From Roseateles_B sp051857535 (GTDB lineage Bacteria > Pseudomonadota > Gammaproteobacteria > Burkholderiales > Burkholderiaceae_C), in NCBI RefSeq assembly GCF_051857535.1, contig NZ_JBPZGY010000002.1:505062-569061 (forward strand): a DNA stretch of 64,000 nucleotides, in the 5' to 3' direction. Shown here in pieces: positions 34,673 through 43,474 of this stretch. Both the position numbers and the translations under genes were made by a program. The notes under the pieces were generated by a model that saw only the letters and a program-made list of their open reading frames with translations, had not been told where the DNA came from and did no database searches. The stretch's first letter is position 1. Every line of letters begins with the position of its first letter.

Positions 34673-34861
34673 GCCGCTGTGACGGCACCCCGGCCGGGGC
34701 CCGCAAGACCTGCCCCCGATGGCCGGCGCCTGGGCCCGGATCCGATGTCTCGGCTCCGTCTTGCTGTTCAGGTTCTGCGGCGCTTCGTCGGGTGCCGGCG
34801 GCCTGACCGCCCTTCCTGCCGACTCCGTCCCGGCACCCCTGCCGTGGGACAGCGCTGGCGC

Positions 34862-35467
34862 TCAGCCGCCCAGCTGCGGCACGGGCAGTTGCCAGCCGTA
34901 GTGCAGCGAGGCCAGGCGCAGGCCGGCCACGCTGGCCATGCCCAGCATGAAAGCCAGGTCGCGCTTTATCCCGATGCGATGCAATAGCTGGTACAGCGCG
35001 ATGCCGGTCAGGGCGGCGGTTGCGTAGATGTCCTGGCGCAGCAGCAGGGGCACCTGGCCGCTGAGCAGGTCGCGCACCACGCCGCCGCCGGTGGCGGTCA
35101 GCACGCCCATCAGCAGCACGGGCACGGGCGGCAGGTGGCAGTCCTCGGCAATTTCGGCTCCGCACAGCGCGAACACCGCCAAGCCCACGGCATCGGCGAT
35201 CTTCAGGGCCTGCAGCGCGCTGGGCGGCAGCGGGCCGGTGAAGAGCGTGGCCAGGGCGGCCAGGATGATCACGGTGAGGTAGCGGCTGTCCTTCATCCAG
35301 AAGACCGGATGGCGGTTCAGCAGCAGGTCGCGCAGGGTGCCACCGCCCACGGCGGTGATGGAGGCCAGCACCAGCAGGCCGAAGAGATCCAGGCCTGCGC
35401 GCATGGCGGCCAGGGCGCCCGAGATGGCAAAGACGGCCACGCCGGCCAGGTCGAACCAGTAGAGCAT
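34862..35467 (-). CDS. TRIC-type cation channel family membrane protein (UPF0126)
   Basis: A 201-aa inner membrane protein with about seven hydrophobic segments. It is built from two similar halves, each with the glycine hinge motif: GGGTLRDLLLNRHPVFW near residue 45 and GGGVVRDLLSGQVPLLL near 130. Prokaryotic TRIC proteins form trimeric K+-permeable channels; the physiological role in bacteria is unsettled. ATG 35467 starts the first membrane segment (MLYWFDLAGVAVFAISG). The open frame further upstream is not membrane-like and is rejected. Confidence 0.9.
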   Translation of the reverse strand: MLYWFDLAGVAVFAISGALAAMRAGLDLFGLLVLASITAVGGGTLRDLLLNRHPVFWMKDSRYLTVIILAALATLFTGPLPPSALQALKIADAVGLAVFALCGAEIAEDCHLPPVPVLLMGVLTATGGGVVRDLLSGQVPLLLRQDIYATAALTGIALYQLLHRIGIKRDLAFMLGMASVAGLRLASLHYGWQLPVPQLGG

Positions 35468-35611
35468 GGGCGCAGTGTAATGAGCCGCTCCGGGATTTTG
35501 CGATCTGGGCTCTTGAAGCCGGCGCCGACATCCCCATATGGCTTGTCGCACGGCGGCACACGGTGAGGGTGCCGCCAATCCCACACCTTCCAACTTTCAC
35601 GCTTTCACGCC

Positions 35612-37492
35612 ATGGACAAGCACACTCATTCCTTCCAGGCCGAAGTCAAGCAGATCCTGCACCTGGTCACCCACTCGCTGTACTCCAACAAGGAGATCTT
35701 CCTGCGCGAGCTGGTCTCCAACGCCTCCGATGCCTGCGACAAGCTGCGCTTCGAAGCCCTGGACAATGCCGCGCTCTACGAAGATGCGCCGAACCTTGAG
35801 GTGCGTGTCAGTTTCGACGCCGAGGCCCGCACCCTCACCATCAGCGACAACGGTATCGGCATGAGCGCAGAGGAAGCCGTGGCCCACCTGGGGACCATCG
35901 CCAAGAGCGGCACGCGCGAGTTCATGGCCCGCCTTGAAGGCGACCAGAAGAAGGACGCCAACCTCATCGGCCAGTTCGGCGTGGGCTTCTACTCCGGCTT
36001 CATCGTGGCCGATCGCATCACCGTGGAAAGCCGCCGCGCCGGTCTCAAGGCCGAGGAGGGCGTGCGCTGGAGTTCCGAGGGCACGGGCGAATTCGAGGTC
36101 GAGACCATCACCAAGGCCGGCCGCGGCACCGACGTCATCCTGCACCTGCGGGAGGGCGAGGAGGAGTTTCTCAAGACCTGGCGCCTCAAGTCCATCATCA
36201 GCAAGTACTCTGACCACATCTCCCTGCCCATCCTGATGCGCAAGGAAGAGTGGGACGCCGAGAAGGGCGAACAACAGCTCACTGATGCATGGGAAAGCGT
36301 CAACAAGGCCTCAGCCCTGTGGACCCGCAGCAAGAGCGAAGTCACGCAGGAGCAGTACGAGGACTTCTACAAGCAGATCTCCTATGACACCGAGGCTCCG
36401 CTGGCTTACACCCACAACCGAGTGGAAGGCCGCAGCGAGTACACCCAGTTGCTCTACATCCCCAAGAAGGCGCCCTTTGATCTCTGGAACCGCGACAAGC
36501 GCGGTGGCGTGAAGCTCTACGTCAAGCGCGTTTTCATCATGGACGACGCCGAGGCGCTGATGCCCGTCTACCTGCGCTTCGTGAAGGGTGTGATCGACTC
36601 GGCTGACCTGCCGCTCAATGTCAGCCGCGAGCTGCTGCAGGAAAGCCGTGATGTGAAGGCAATCCGCGAGGGTTCGACCAAGCGTGTGCTCTCCATGCTG
36701 GAGTCCCTGGCCAACAGCGAGGACGCTGCCGAGCGCGAGAAGTACGCCGCCTTCTGGAAGGACTTCGGCCAGGTGCTCAAGGAAGGGCTGGGCGAGGACC
36801 ACCAGAACCAGGAGCGCCTGGCCAAGCTGCTGCGCTTTGCCTCGACACATGCCGATGAAGGCGTGAGTCTGGCCGACTATGTCTCGCGCATGAAGGACGG
36901 CCAGGAGGAGATCTACTACATCACCGCCGACAGCCTGGCCGCCGCCAAGAACAGCCCGCAGCTGGAAGTCTTCCGCAAGAAGGGCATCGAGGTGCTGCTG
37001 CTGGTGGACCGCGTGGACGAGTGGATGCTCTCCCACCTCTACGAGTTCGAGGGCAAGTCCCTGCAGTCCGTGGCCAAGGGCGCCATCGACCTCGGCAAGC
37101 TGCAGGACGAGGAGGAGAAGAAGAAGGCCGAGGAGGCCGCCGAAGCCTTCAAGCCCCTGCTGGAGAAGCTCAAGACCGCGCTGCAAGGCCGCGCCAAGGA
37201 TGTGCGCGTGAGCACCCGACTGGTCGATTCGCCGGCCTGCATCGTGGCGGAGGCGGGCGATATGTCCGGCCACCTTGCCCGGCTGCTGAAGCAGGCCGGC
37301 CAGGCAGCGCCCGTGTCTTTGCCCACGCTGGAGATCAATGCCGAGCACGCCCTGGTGAAAAAGCTCGACGGCAGCGAGCGCTTTGACGATCTCGCCCAGA
37401 TCTTGTTCGACCAGGCCGTGCTGGCCGAGGGCGGGCAGCTGGAGGATCCTTCGGCCTATGTGAAGCGCGTGAATGCGCTGCTGATGGGCTGA
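35612..37492 (+). CDS. htpG: molecular chaperone HtpG (Hsp90)
   Basis: A 626-aa cytosolic ATP-dependent chaperone. The N-terminal GHKL ATPase domain shows YSNKEIFLRELVSNASDACD, ISDNGIGMSAEEAVAHLGTI and GQFGVGFYSGFIVAD. The middle domain carries the catalytic-loop Arg in LPLNVSRELLQESRDVKAI near residue 340, and the C-terminal dimerisation domain ends normally. Length is standard. No heat-shock promoter was recognised in the 144 bp upstream. It converges on the SrkA-type gene, with a hairpin between. Confidence 0.97.
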   Translation: MDKHTHSFQAEVKQILHLVTHSLYSNKEIFLRELVSNASDACDKLRFEALDNAALYEDAPNLEVRVSFDAEARTLTISDNGIGMSAEEAVAHLGTIAKSGTREFMARLEGDQKKDANLIGQFGVGFYSGFIVADRITVESRRAGLKAEEGVRWSSEGTGEFEVETITKAGRGTDVILHLREGEEEFLKTWRLKSIISKYSDHISLPILMRKEEWDAEKGEQQLTDAWESVNKASALWTRSKSEVTQEQYEDFYKQISYDTEAPLAYTHNRVEGRSEYTQLLYIPKKAPFDLWNRDKRGGVKLYVKRVFIMDDAEALMPVYLRFVKGVIDSADLPLNVSRELLQESRDVKAIREGSTKRVLSMLESLANSEDAAEREKYAAFWKDFGQVLKEGLGEDHQNQERLAKLLRFASTHADEGVSLADYVSRMKDGQEEIYYITADSLAAAKNSPQLEVFRKKGIEVLLLVDRVDEWMLSHLYEFEGKSLQSVAKGAIDLGKLQDEEEKKKAEEAAEAFKPLLEKLKTALQGRAKDVRVSTRLVDSPACIVAEAGDMSGHLARLLKQAGQAAPVSLPTLEINAEHALVKKLDGSERFDDLAQILFDQAVLAEGGQLEDPSAYVKRVNALLMG

Positions 37493-37497
37493 TCACG

Positions 37498-37527
37498 CAA
37501 GACCTGACCCTGCGGGGTCCGGTCTTG
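37498..37527. terminator. hairpin between htpG and the kinase gene (dispersed motif copy)
   Basis: Inverted repeat CAAGACCTGACCC / GGGTCCGGTCTTG with one mismatch around a TGCG loop. It sits between two converging genes, so it could end both transcripts, although no T-run follows. Its left arm is also a copy of the motif found at 23101, 28582 and 42760. Confidence 0.6.
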
Positions 37528-37532
37528 CCCGC

Positions 37533-38633
37533 TCAGGAGAAGCTGTCTCCATCGAGATGGAAATCGTCATCGTCATCCTTGAAGGAGGGCGGCGATGGCG
37601 TCTCGCAGGCCGACTGCAGGCTCTCCAGCTGCTCGGCCAGCTTGGCCACCTGGTCGTTCCAGTAGTTGGGCGTGCCGAACCAGGGGAAGGCCAGCGGGAA
37701 GGCCGGGTCACCCCAGCGGCGGGCCAGCCAGGCGCTGTGGTGGATCATGCGCAGGGTGCGCAGCGGCTCGATCAGGCGGCGCTCGCGCCAGTCGAAGGGG
37801 CGGATGGTTTCGTAACCGTCCATCAGCGCGTCCCACTGCCAGCGAGCTGTGGTCTCGTCGCCGCTGAGCAGCATCCACAGGTCCTGCACGGCAGGGCCGG
37901 TGACGGCGTCGTCCAGATCAACGAAATGCGGGCCGTGATCAGGCGTCCAGAGGATGTTGCCGGGGTGGCAGTCCCCATGCAGGCGCAGCTGCGACACATC
38001 GCCCAGCTCCTCGAAGGTGCGCGCGATGAGGGCCAGGCATTGTTGCGTGACGCGATCCCAGCGCGGTGCGATCTCGGGCGGCAGCACGCCATGGCTCATC
38101 AGCCAGGTGCGGGCCGTCTCGCCCGGCTCCGCGCCCCACCAGCGCACGCGGTGCTCGAAGGGGCGGCGTGCGCCCACTTCATGCAGGCGCGCCAGAAGGC
38201 GGCCTATCCAGCGCAGCACCTCCACGACTTCCAGTTCCGGTGCGCGACCGCCATGGCGGCTCGTCACGGCGAAGCGTTGCGTTCCGATGCGGCCCAGGGT
38301 GGGCGGCCTCCCCAGCAGTTCCAAGGCGCCCTGCGGGTGTTCGAAGTGCTCACCGCGTTCCAGGGCCCAGGGGCGGGCGACCGGCACCTCGGCCTCGGCC
38401 AGCTCGGCGGCGAAGGCATGCTCCTCCAGGATCTGGGCCTCGGTCCATCGGCCTGGGCGGTAGAACTTGGCCACGGCCACGCGCCCGTCCTCCAGGTGCA
38501 CCTGCAGCACGCGGTTCTCGTAGGAGTTGAGCTGCAACAGGCGGCCATCAGCGCGCAGGCCGGCGGCCTCCAGTGCGTCCAGCATGAATTCGGGCGTCAG
38601 CTCGCCAAAGGCGCGGTCGGTGTCAGGGCTCAT
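37533..38633 (-). CDS. srkA: stress response serine/threonine kinase SrkA (YihE)-like
   Basis: A 366-aa cytosolic kinase of the choline-kinase/APH fold. Seen: ATP-binding VAVAKFYRPGRWT near residue 45, the catalytic loop LHGDCHPGNILW near 215, and the metal-binding FVDLDDAVTGP just after. In E. coli SrkA phosphorylates proteins and counters stress-induced death through the MazEF pathway. A short acidic tail (DDDDDF) is specific to this copy. ATG 38633 is chosen because the family starts about 20 residues before FGELTPEFMLDALEA-like sequence and upstream residues are non-coding in character. Confidence 0.92.
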   Translation of the reverse strand: MSPDTDRAFGELTPEFMLDALEAAGLRADGRLLQLNSYENRVLQVHLEDGRVAVAKFYRPGRWTEAQILEEHAFAAELAEAEVPVARPWALERGEHFEHPQGALELLGRPPTLGRIGTQRFAVTSRHGGRAPELEVVEVLRWIGRLLARLHEVGARRPFEHRVRWWGAEPGETARTWLMSHGVLPPEIAPRWDRVTQQCLALIARTFEELGDVSQLRLHGDCHPGNILWTPDHGPHFVDLDDAVTGPAVQDLWMLLSGDETTARWQWDALMDGYETIRPFDWRERRLIEPLRTLRMIHHSAWLARRWGDPAFPLAFPWFGTPNYWNDQVAKLAEQLESLQSACETPSPPSFKDDDDDFHLDGDSFS

Positions 38634-38685
38634 GCGGGGCGACAGCCGGGCCGGCTGCGAAAAGGGGGAGTGCGGCGAGCGGGGC

Positions 38686-39510
38686 TCAGCGGCCGCCCGG
38701 GAAGCGCGGGCTGTCCACCACCACGCCCACGATGTCCTGGGCGGCGTCGGGGCCGGCCGGGGTCTGGTCAAGGCTGATGTCCAGGCCGCCGTCGTCCATG
38801 CCTTCCAGCCCCATCACGCTGGGGCGCTCGCCGGTCGCGCTGTCAAAGCGCGGGTCTGGTGCGAAGAAGGAATCCTGGAAGACCGAGGAGTCCTGCCAGA
38901 GGCTGGCGCCAACGGTGTTGAGAGGGCGGCCGATGCCGGGTGCTGCGCCGGGGCCCTGCGGCGTTGGTGCCACAGGGGCGGTGCGGGGCGGCTTGGTGCC
39001 GGCCTGGGGGCCGCGCACATTGTTGTTGTTGTACGGCACGAGGAGCTGGAGCTCAGCAGCGGTCGGCAACTTGTCCAAGGGGCAGCGCAGGTAGCGCACG
39101 CGGCAGGCATTGAGCACTGACTGCTTGATCTGCAGGCCTCGGCCCTGCTGCTGGCGCTCGGTATCCAGGTCGATGGCGGCCAGCACGCGGCCATTGCTGC
39201 TGCAGATGGCGAAGCCTACGTTCAGGGCGCCGAGCAGCTCGAACCAGTAGCGCGTCTCACTGGCCTCGCTGGGCTGGCAGAAGCGCACCAGGGGCAGCTT
39301 GCACAGGATCACATGGTGGGGCAGCGCCTCGCGCAGCAGGCGGTAGACGCGGCGCTCGTCGGTGCTGAAGACGGGGCGGGGTGCCAGGGGCCATTCGCTG
39401 GGCAGGCGTCGCTGGGCGCCGCGCGGGCGCTTCCAGAGCCAGGCTGCGCCCAGGGCCGCGAGCCCCAGGCAGGAGGCCAGGGCAAAGATCCACGGGATGA
39501 GGGTCGGCAT
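38686..39510 (-). CDS. DUF2726 membrane-anchored protein
   Basis: A 274-aa protein with one N-terminal membrane segment (LIPWIFALASCLGLAALGAA). The DUF2726 region covers about residues 45-165 (FSTDERRVYRLLREALPHHV, then AICSSNGRVLAAIDLDTERQ), a domain distantly like restriction-endonuclease folds, of unknown function. The C-terminal 100 residues are low-complexity and Pro/Gly-rich, with a short Asn run (NNNN). The start is placed at the ATG beginning the hydrophobic segment. It lies 52 bp upstream of srkA on the same strand. Confidence 0.8.
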   Translation of the reverse strand: MPTLIPWIFALASCLGLAALGAAWLWKRPRGAQRRLPSEWPLAPRPVFSTDERRVYRLLREALPHHVILCKLPLVRFCQPSEASETRYWFELLGALNVGFAICSSNGRVLAAIDLDTERQQQGRGLQIKQSVLNACRVRYLRCPLDKLPTAAELQLLVPYNNNNVRGPQAGTKPPRTAPVAPTPQGPGAAPGIGRPLNTVGASLWQDSSVFQDSFFAPDPRFDSATGERPSVMGLEGMDDGGLDISLDQTPAGPDAAQDIVGVVVDSPRFPGGR

Positions 39511-39626
39511 GAGGCGCTGGTGACTGCTGAGGGACGTGTCGACCGGCCGGGAATGTTTCCTGGCTGGTCGGGCTGCCGCCAAAGTGTACCCAGGGTGGAA
39601 CCGCCGACGCGCAGGCGCGCTCCCGG

Positions 39627-40364
39627 CTATTGCTTGGCGGCCTTGCCGGCGTCGCGGTATTGCGACTTGACCTCGGCCACGCCATCGATGAAGTCGCCAA
39701 AGGCACGCACATGGCGCTTGAACTGGAAGTCCAGCTCGGCCATGTGCCGCTCGATGGCTTCGCCCACATGGGACGAGACCGAATCCGGCGGCAGGCGCAG
39801 CCAGGCCTCGGACTCGCTGCCGTCGCGCTCCACCGTGGCGCCGGCGCTGCGGGCAATCTTGAGCATGGGGGCGTTCTCGCTCAGCGCATGGATGAAGAGT
39901 GTCTCAATGCCGCGGTTGCGTGCATGCAGGGCCGCATGCTCGAACAGCCGAGCCCCGAAGCCGCGGCCGCGGGCACTGGCCAGCACCGAGACGCCGAATT
40001 CCGCCATGGCCGGCTTGCCCTGACGCTGCGGAGCCGGTTCATAGGCCAGGTGCGCCATGGCCACCAGTTGCAGGCGCCGGTTGAAGATGCCCAGAACCTC
40101 GTCACGGGCGAAATCGAGGTTCATCGCGTATTTGGTGATCTGCTCATCACTGGCGGGATAGCCGAAACGAAGGTAGCGGTCTCGCTCGTTGAGATTCAGC
40201 AGGTGCGCGAGGATGCGCTTGCGATGGCGGCGCGCCAGGGAGCGGATGGGCACCCAGTTGGCGAAGCGCTGCAGGCCCAGCTTCTGGGGCAGCCAGCCCA
40301 GGGCGCTCGGCTCAGGTTCGGTATGGCCAGGGTCGGCCAGGGACGAGGGTTCGTGGGCAGTCAT
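39627..40364 (-). CDS. GNAT family N-acetyltransferase
   Basis: A 245-aa cytosolic protein with a GNAT domain at about residues 45-190. The acetyl-CoA loop is LASARGRGFGARLFEHA near 130, with the preceding beta-strand EFGVSVL and the later NAPMLKIARSAGATV. A C-terminal helical tail of about 50 residues follows (AIERHMAELDFQFKRHVRAF). The substrate is not apparent. Members with the motif NERDRYLRFGY occur widely in Burkholderiales as single genes. Start ATG 40364. Confidence 0.82.
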   Translation of the reverse strand: MTAHEPSSLADPGHTEPEPSALGWLPQKLGLQRFANWVPIRSLARRHRKRILAHLLNLNERDRYLRFGYPASDEQITKYAMNLDFARDEVLGIFNRRLQLVAMAHLAYEPAPQRQGKPAMAEFGVSVLASARGRGFGARLFEHAALHARNRGIETLFIHALSENAPMLKIARSAGATVERDGSESEAWLRLPPDSVSSHVGEAIERHMAELDFQFKRHVRAFGDFIDGVAEVKSQYRDAGKAAKQ

Positions 40365-40710
40365 GGGCGGCCTCCGCACAGCCAGGAGCACAGCCAGGAA
40401 GGCTGGGGCATGGATGGCATGGTAGCGACCTGTGCCCGGCTGTGCCTTGATCTGATCGGCATTCCGGCGCGCGCGCAACTTGCCGATCTGGCTGGATTTG
40501 GGTACACTCGCGGGCTTTCCTGTATCTGGCTGCAGGAAAGATGCGCCTTGGCGCCACGACGTGAGAGGTCGCGAGCAGGTGGGAAGTCTTCGAGAGAAGG
40601 GGTCCTGCACGCAAAGAAGCGGCACCGAACGGGGGCCCAGTCGTAGAGATTTCAGCCAGCGACTGCTGCGAGCGGGGTTTGATTCCGGTCGCAGCCAACG
40701 AAAGCAACTC
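40365..40710. other. rplM upstream region with long leader
   Basis: A 346-base stretch. It contains the rplM promoter candidate (listed) and then about 200 bases of leader RNA. Near the predicted transcript start lies a perfect hairpin CTTTCCTG / CAGGAAAG (40515-40522 and 40533-40540). Ribosomal protein operons are often regulated through structured leaders, but I cannot match this to a known L13 or S9 element. Confidence 0.5.
40480..40508 (+). promoter_or_regulatory. candidate sigma-70 promoter of rplM-rpsI
   Basis: TTGCCG (40480-40485), a 17-base spacer and TACACT (40503-40508): four of six consensus bases in each box at optimal spacing. The only strong candidate in the region, about 195 bases before the rplM ATG. 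Confidence 0.6.
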
Positions 40711-41139
40711 ATGAAGACCTTCAGCGCCAAGCCGGCCGAGGTGACGCACGAGTGGTTTGTGATTGACGCCACCGACAAGGTGCTCGGACGTGTTGCCAGC
40801 GAAGTGGCACTCCGTTTGCGCGGCAAGCACAAGGCCATTTACACGCCTCACGTGGATACCGGTGACTTCATCGTCGTGATCAACGCAGACAAGCTGCGCG
40901 TGACCGGCAACAAGGCCACCGACAAGGTGTACTACCGCCACAGTGGCTTCCCCGGCGGCATCTACGCCACCAAGTTCAAGGACATGCAAGCCAAGCATCC
41001 GGGCCGCGCCCTGGAGAAGGCTGTCAAGGGCATGCTGCCCAAGGGTCCCCTGGGCTACGCCATGGTGAAGAAGCTGAAGGTTTATGCTGGTGGCACCCAC
41101 CCGCACACCGCCCAGCAGCCCAAGGCTCTGGAAATCTAA
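40711..41139 (+). CDS. rplM: 50S ribosomal protein L13
   Basis: A 142-aa early-assembly 23S rRNA-binding protein. The full family sequence is present: MKTFSAKPAEVTHEWFVID, LGRVASEVALRLRGKHKAIY, DKVYYRHSGFPGG, and AVKGMLPKGPLGYAMVKKLK. The start is fixed by the family N-terminus; the frame is open upstream but that part is leader RNA. rpsI follows 9 bp later, the universal pairing. The ribosome binding site is weak (AACGAAAG). Confidence 0.98.
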   Translation: MKTFSAKPAEVTHEWFVIDATDKVLGRVASEVALRLRGKHKAIYTPHVDTGDFIVVINADKLRVTGNKATDKVYYRHSGFPGGIYATKFKDMQAKHPGRALEKAVKGMLPKGPLGYAMVKKLKVYAGGTHPHTAQQPKALEI

Positions 41140-41148
41140 GGAACGGCA

Positions 41149-41541
41149 ATGATCGGAAACTGGAATTACGGTACCGGCCGCCGCAAGTCGTCGGTCGCTC
41201 GCGTCTTCATCAAGAAGGGCACGGGCCAGATCATCGTCAATGGCAAGCCGCTGGATCAGTACTTCGGCCGTCAGACGTCCATCATGGTCACCCGCCAGCC
41301 TCTGGTGCTGACCAACAATGGCGAAGCCTTCGACATCAAGGTGAACGTCCACGGTGGTGGCGAATCCGGCCAAGCTGGTGCTGTCCGTCTGGGCATCACC
41401 CGCGCGCTGATCGACTACGACGCAACCCTGAAGCCCGAACTGAGCCGCGCCGGCTTCGTCACGCGTGATGCGCGTGAAGTCGAGCGTAAGAAGGTCGGTC
41501 TGCACGGCGCCCGTCGTCGGAAGCAGTTCAGCAAGCGCTGA
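41149..41541 (+). CDS. rpsI: 30S ribosomal protein S9
   Basis: A 130-aa ribosomal protein whose C-terminal tail reaches the P-site tRNA. Motifs GTGRRKSSVARVFIKKGTG, ITRALIDYD and the terminal KKVGLHGARRRKQFSKR are typical, ending in the conserved SKR. It is co-transcribed with rplM and followed by a terminator. Confidence 0.98.
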   Translation: MIGNWNYGTGRRKSSVARVFIKKGTGQIIVNGKPLDQYFGRQTSIMVTRQPLVLTNNGEAFDIKVNVHGGGESGQAGAVRLGITRALIDYDATLKPELSRAGFVTRDAREVERKKVGLHGARRRKQFSKR

Positions 41542-41605
41542 TCTTCCTGGCCGGCCTTGCGCCGGCCCTGCCTGGCCGCTTCTTGTGGGCGTTCCAGTCG
41601 CATCG

Positions 41606-41628
41606 AAAGGCCGCTTTTGCGGCCTTTT
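41606..41628 (+). terminator. terminator of the rplM-rpsI operon
   Basis: Perfect 9-bp stem AAAGGCCGC / GCGGCCTTT around TTTT, with a T-rich tail, 65 bases after the rpsI stop. Confidence 0.88.
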
Positions 41629-41793
41629 CTTATTGCTGCGGCCGCGTGCGGATTTCACGACCGCGGCCGCGCTGTGTCATCCAGGACTCAAAGCCCTTCG
41701 TGAGGACGGGTCATGCGGTCCCTTGGTGAATACCTGAGTCCCACGCTGGGGGATAATCCCGGCATCTGACCCCTCTCAAGCAGGACACAAGCG

Positions 41794-42168
41794 ATGAGCG
41801 CAGTTCTCGAATCCACCACCGCCGGCCCCAGCGACATCCCGGCGCCCATCATCTTCACCGACAGCGCCGCCGAGAAGGTGCGTGACCTCGTCGCCGAGGA
41901 AGGCAATCCGGAGTTGAAGCTGCGCGTGTTCGTGCAGGGCGGTGGCTGCTCGGGCTTCCAGTATGGCTTCACCTTCGACGAGGTGGCCAACGAGGATGAC
42001 ACCCAGATGATGAAGAACGGTGTCACCCTGCTGATCGACGCCATGAGCCTGCAGTACCTCATGGGCGCCGAGATCGACTACAAGGAAGACCTGCAAGGCG
42101 CCCAGTTCGTGATCAAGAATCCCAATGCCACGACCACCTGTGGCTGCGGTTCCAGCTTCTCGGTCTGA
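41794..42168 (+). CDS. erpA: iron-sulfur cluster insertion protein ErpA
   Basis: A 124-aa A-type carrier that delivers Fe-S clusters to target proteins. The three ligand Cys are seen: one in VQGGGCSGFQYGF near residue 52 and two in TTCGCGSSFSV at the C-terminus. The N-terminal 20 residues (TTAGPSDIPAP) are a short extension common in betaproteobacteria. Position after rpsI and before anmK/M23/tyrS is a conserved order in Burkholderiales, as far as I know. Confidence 0.94.
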   Translation: MSAVLESTTAGPSDIPAPIIFTDSAAEKVRDLVAEEGNPELKLRVFVQGGGCSGFQYGFTFDEVANEDDTQMMKNGVTLLIDAMSLQYLMGAEIDYKEDLQGAQFVIKNPNATTTCGCGSSFSV

Positions 42169-42220
42169 GCTGCCTGCCGGCGGCAAGGCCGTTTGACGGT
42201 CCTCGCTGACGCACCCCAAG

Positions 42221-42252
42221 ACGCCGCACGGCCCAGCCGCTGCGGCGTTTTT
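42221..42252 (+). terminator. terminator after erpA
   Basis: Stem ACGCCGCA / TGCGGCGT (42221-42228 and 42241-42248) with a 12-base, partly self-paired loop, followed by TTTTT. Confidence 0.82.
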
Positions 42253-42309
42253 GCGTTTCAGTCCTGTGCTGCTTCGCCTGGCCGGTTCAGCGCTCTGCGC
42301 TGCAGCGCC

Positions 42310-43449
42310 TCAGGCGGGATGCCAGGCGCCCAGGATGCGCGGCCCGCGGGCGCCGGTGACCGCGGGCAGATTGCCCGCCAGACCCTCGCAATGTCGCTGG
42401 GCCAACCAGGCGAAGGCCGCGGCCTCGACCTGCATGGCTGGCAGGCCCAGGGCATCGCTGGGCTGCAGAGTCCAGCCGGGCAGGGTCTGCGCGAGGCGTT
42501 GCATGAGCCGTCCGTTGAGGGCGCCGCCCCCGCAGACGGCCAGCCGGCCGCCCGGGCCGCCGTGGGCCAGCAGCGCCTGGGCGATGGAGAGGGCAGTCAA
42601 TTCCAGCAGGCTGGCCTGGACGTCCTCGGGCGCTGGCCGGGCTGGCAGGGTGTCCAGCCGTGCCTGAAGCCAGGACGGATTGAAGAGGTCCCGTCCGGTG
42701 CTGCGCGGCGGTGGCAGTTGGAAGAAGGGTTCGGACAGCATTGCGGCCACAAGCGCAGGCAAGACCTGACCCTGCGCGGCCCAGGCGCCGTCGGCGTCAT
42801 AGGGCAGGCCGAGGTGCTGCTGGACCCAGAAATCCATCAGGCAGTTGCCTGGGCCGCAGTCGAAGCCTCGAGGCGTGGCGTCGGGCGCGGGGCTCAGCAG
42901 GCTGACGTTGCCGATGCCGCCGATATTGAGCACGGCCTCGCAGCGGCCGGTAAACACCGCCTGGTGAAAAGCGGGCACCAGCGGAGCGCCGTGGCCGCCG
43001 GCGGCCACGTCCCGGCTGCGCAAGTCTGCCACCACGCCGATGCCGCAGAGCTCTGCCAGCAGCGAGGCATTGAGCAGCTGAACCGTGTAGCCGCAGCCGT
43101 CGAATTCGCCGGGCCGGTGACGCACAGTCTGGCCATGGGCTCCGATGGCGCGCACGGACAGCCCGGGATGCCGGGTCCTCAGGATCTCGACCAAGCCGGC
43201 ATAGGCGCGCGCGACCCCATTGGCAGCCAGGGCTGTGCGGTGCAGTTCGTTACCGCCGGGGGTGTTCAGGGCCAGCAGTTCGTCCCTCAGTGCCGGCTCG
43301 AAGGGCGCGAAGGCGTGGTCCAGGACCTGCATCGTGCCTGCCGGGCTGAAGGCGGCCAGCACGGCGTCCACGCCGTCCAGCGAGGTGCCGGACATCAGCC
43401 CGATGAAGTGCTGAGAAGGGCAGTGCTGGGACGGCAGCGGGGCGCTCAC
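42310..43449 (-). CDS. anmK: anhydro-N-acetylmuramic acid kinase
   Basis: A 379-aa cytosolic kinase that opens and phosphorylates 1,6-anhydroMurNAc during peptidoglycan recycling. Seen: the N-terminal phosphate loop FIGLMSGTSLDGVDAVLAAF near residue 15, GAHGQTVRHRPGEF, NIGGIGNVSLL, and VCGGGALNGRLM. Length is standard. It lies 25 bp downstream of the M23 peptidase gene on the same strand, a pairing of cell-wall hydrolysis and recycling. A copy of the CAAGACCTGACCC motif lies inside the gene at 42760. Confidence 0.95.
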   Translation of the reverse strand: MSAPLPSQHCPSQHFIGLMSGTSLDGVDAVLAAFSPAGTMQVLDHAFAPFEPALRDELLALNTPGGNELHRTALAANGVARAYAGLVEILRTRHPGLSVRAIGAHGQTVRHRPGEFDGCGYTVQLLNASLLAELCGIGVVADLRSRDVAAGGHGAPLVPAFHQAVFTGRCEAVLNIGGIGNVSLLSPAPDATPRGFDCGPGNCLMDFWVQQHLGLPYDADGAWAAQGQVLPALVAAMLSEPFFQLPPPRSTGRDLFNPSWLQARLDTLPARPAPEDVQASLLELTALSIAQALLAHGGPGGRLAVCGGGALNGRLMQRLAQTLPGWTLQPSDALGLPAMQVEAAAFAWLAQRHCEGLAGNLPAVTGARGPRILGAWHPA

Positions 43450-43474
43450 GGCGCGGCCTTGGGGTGACGGGCGG

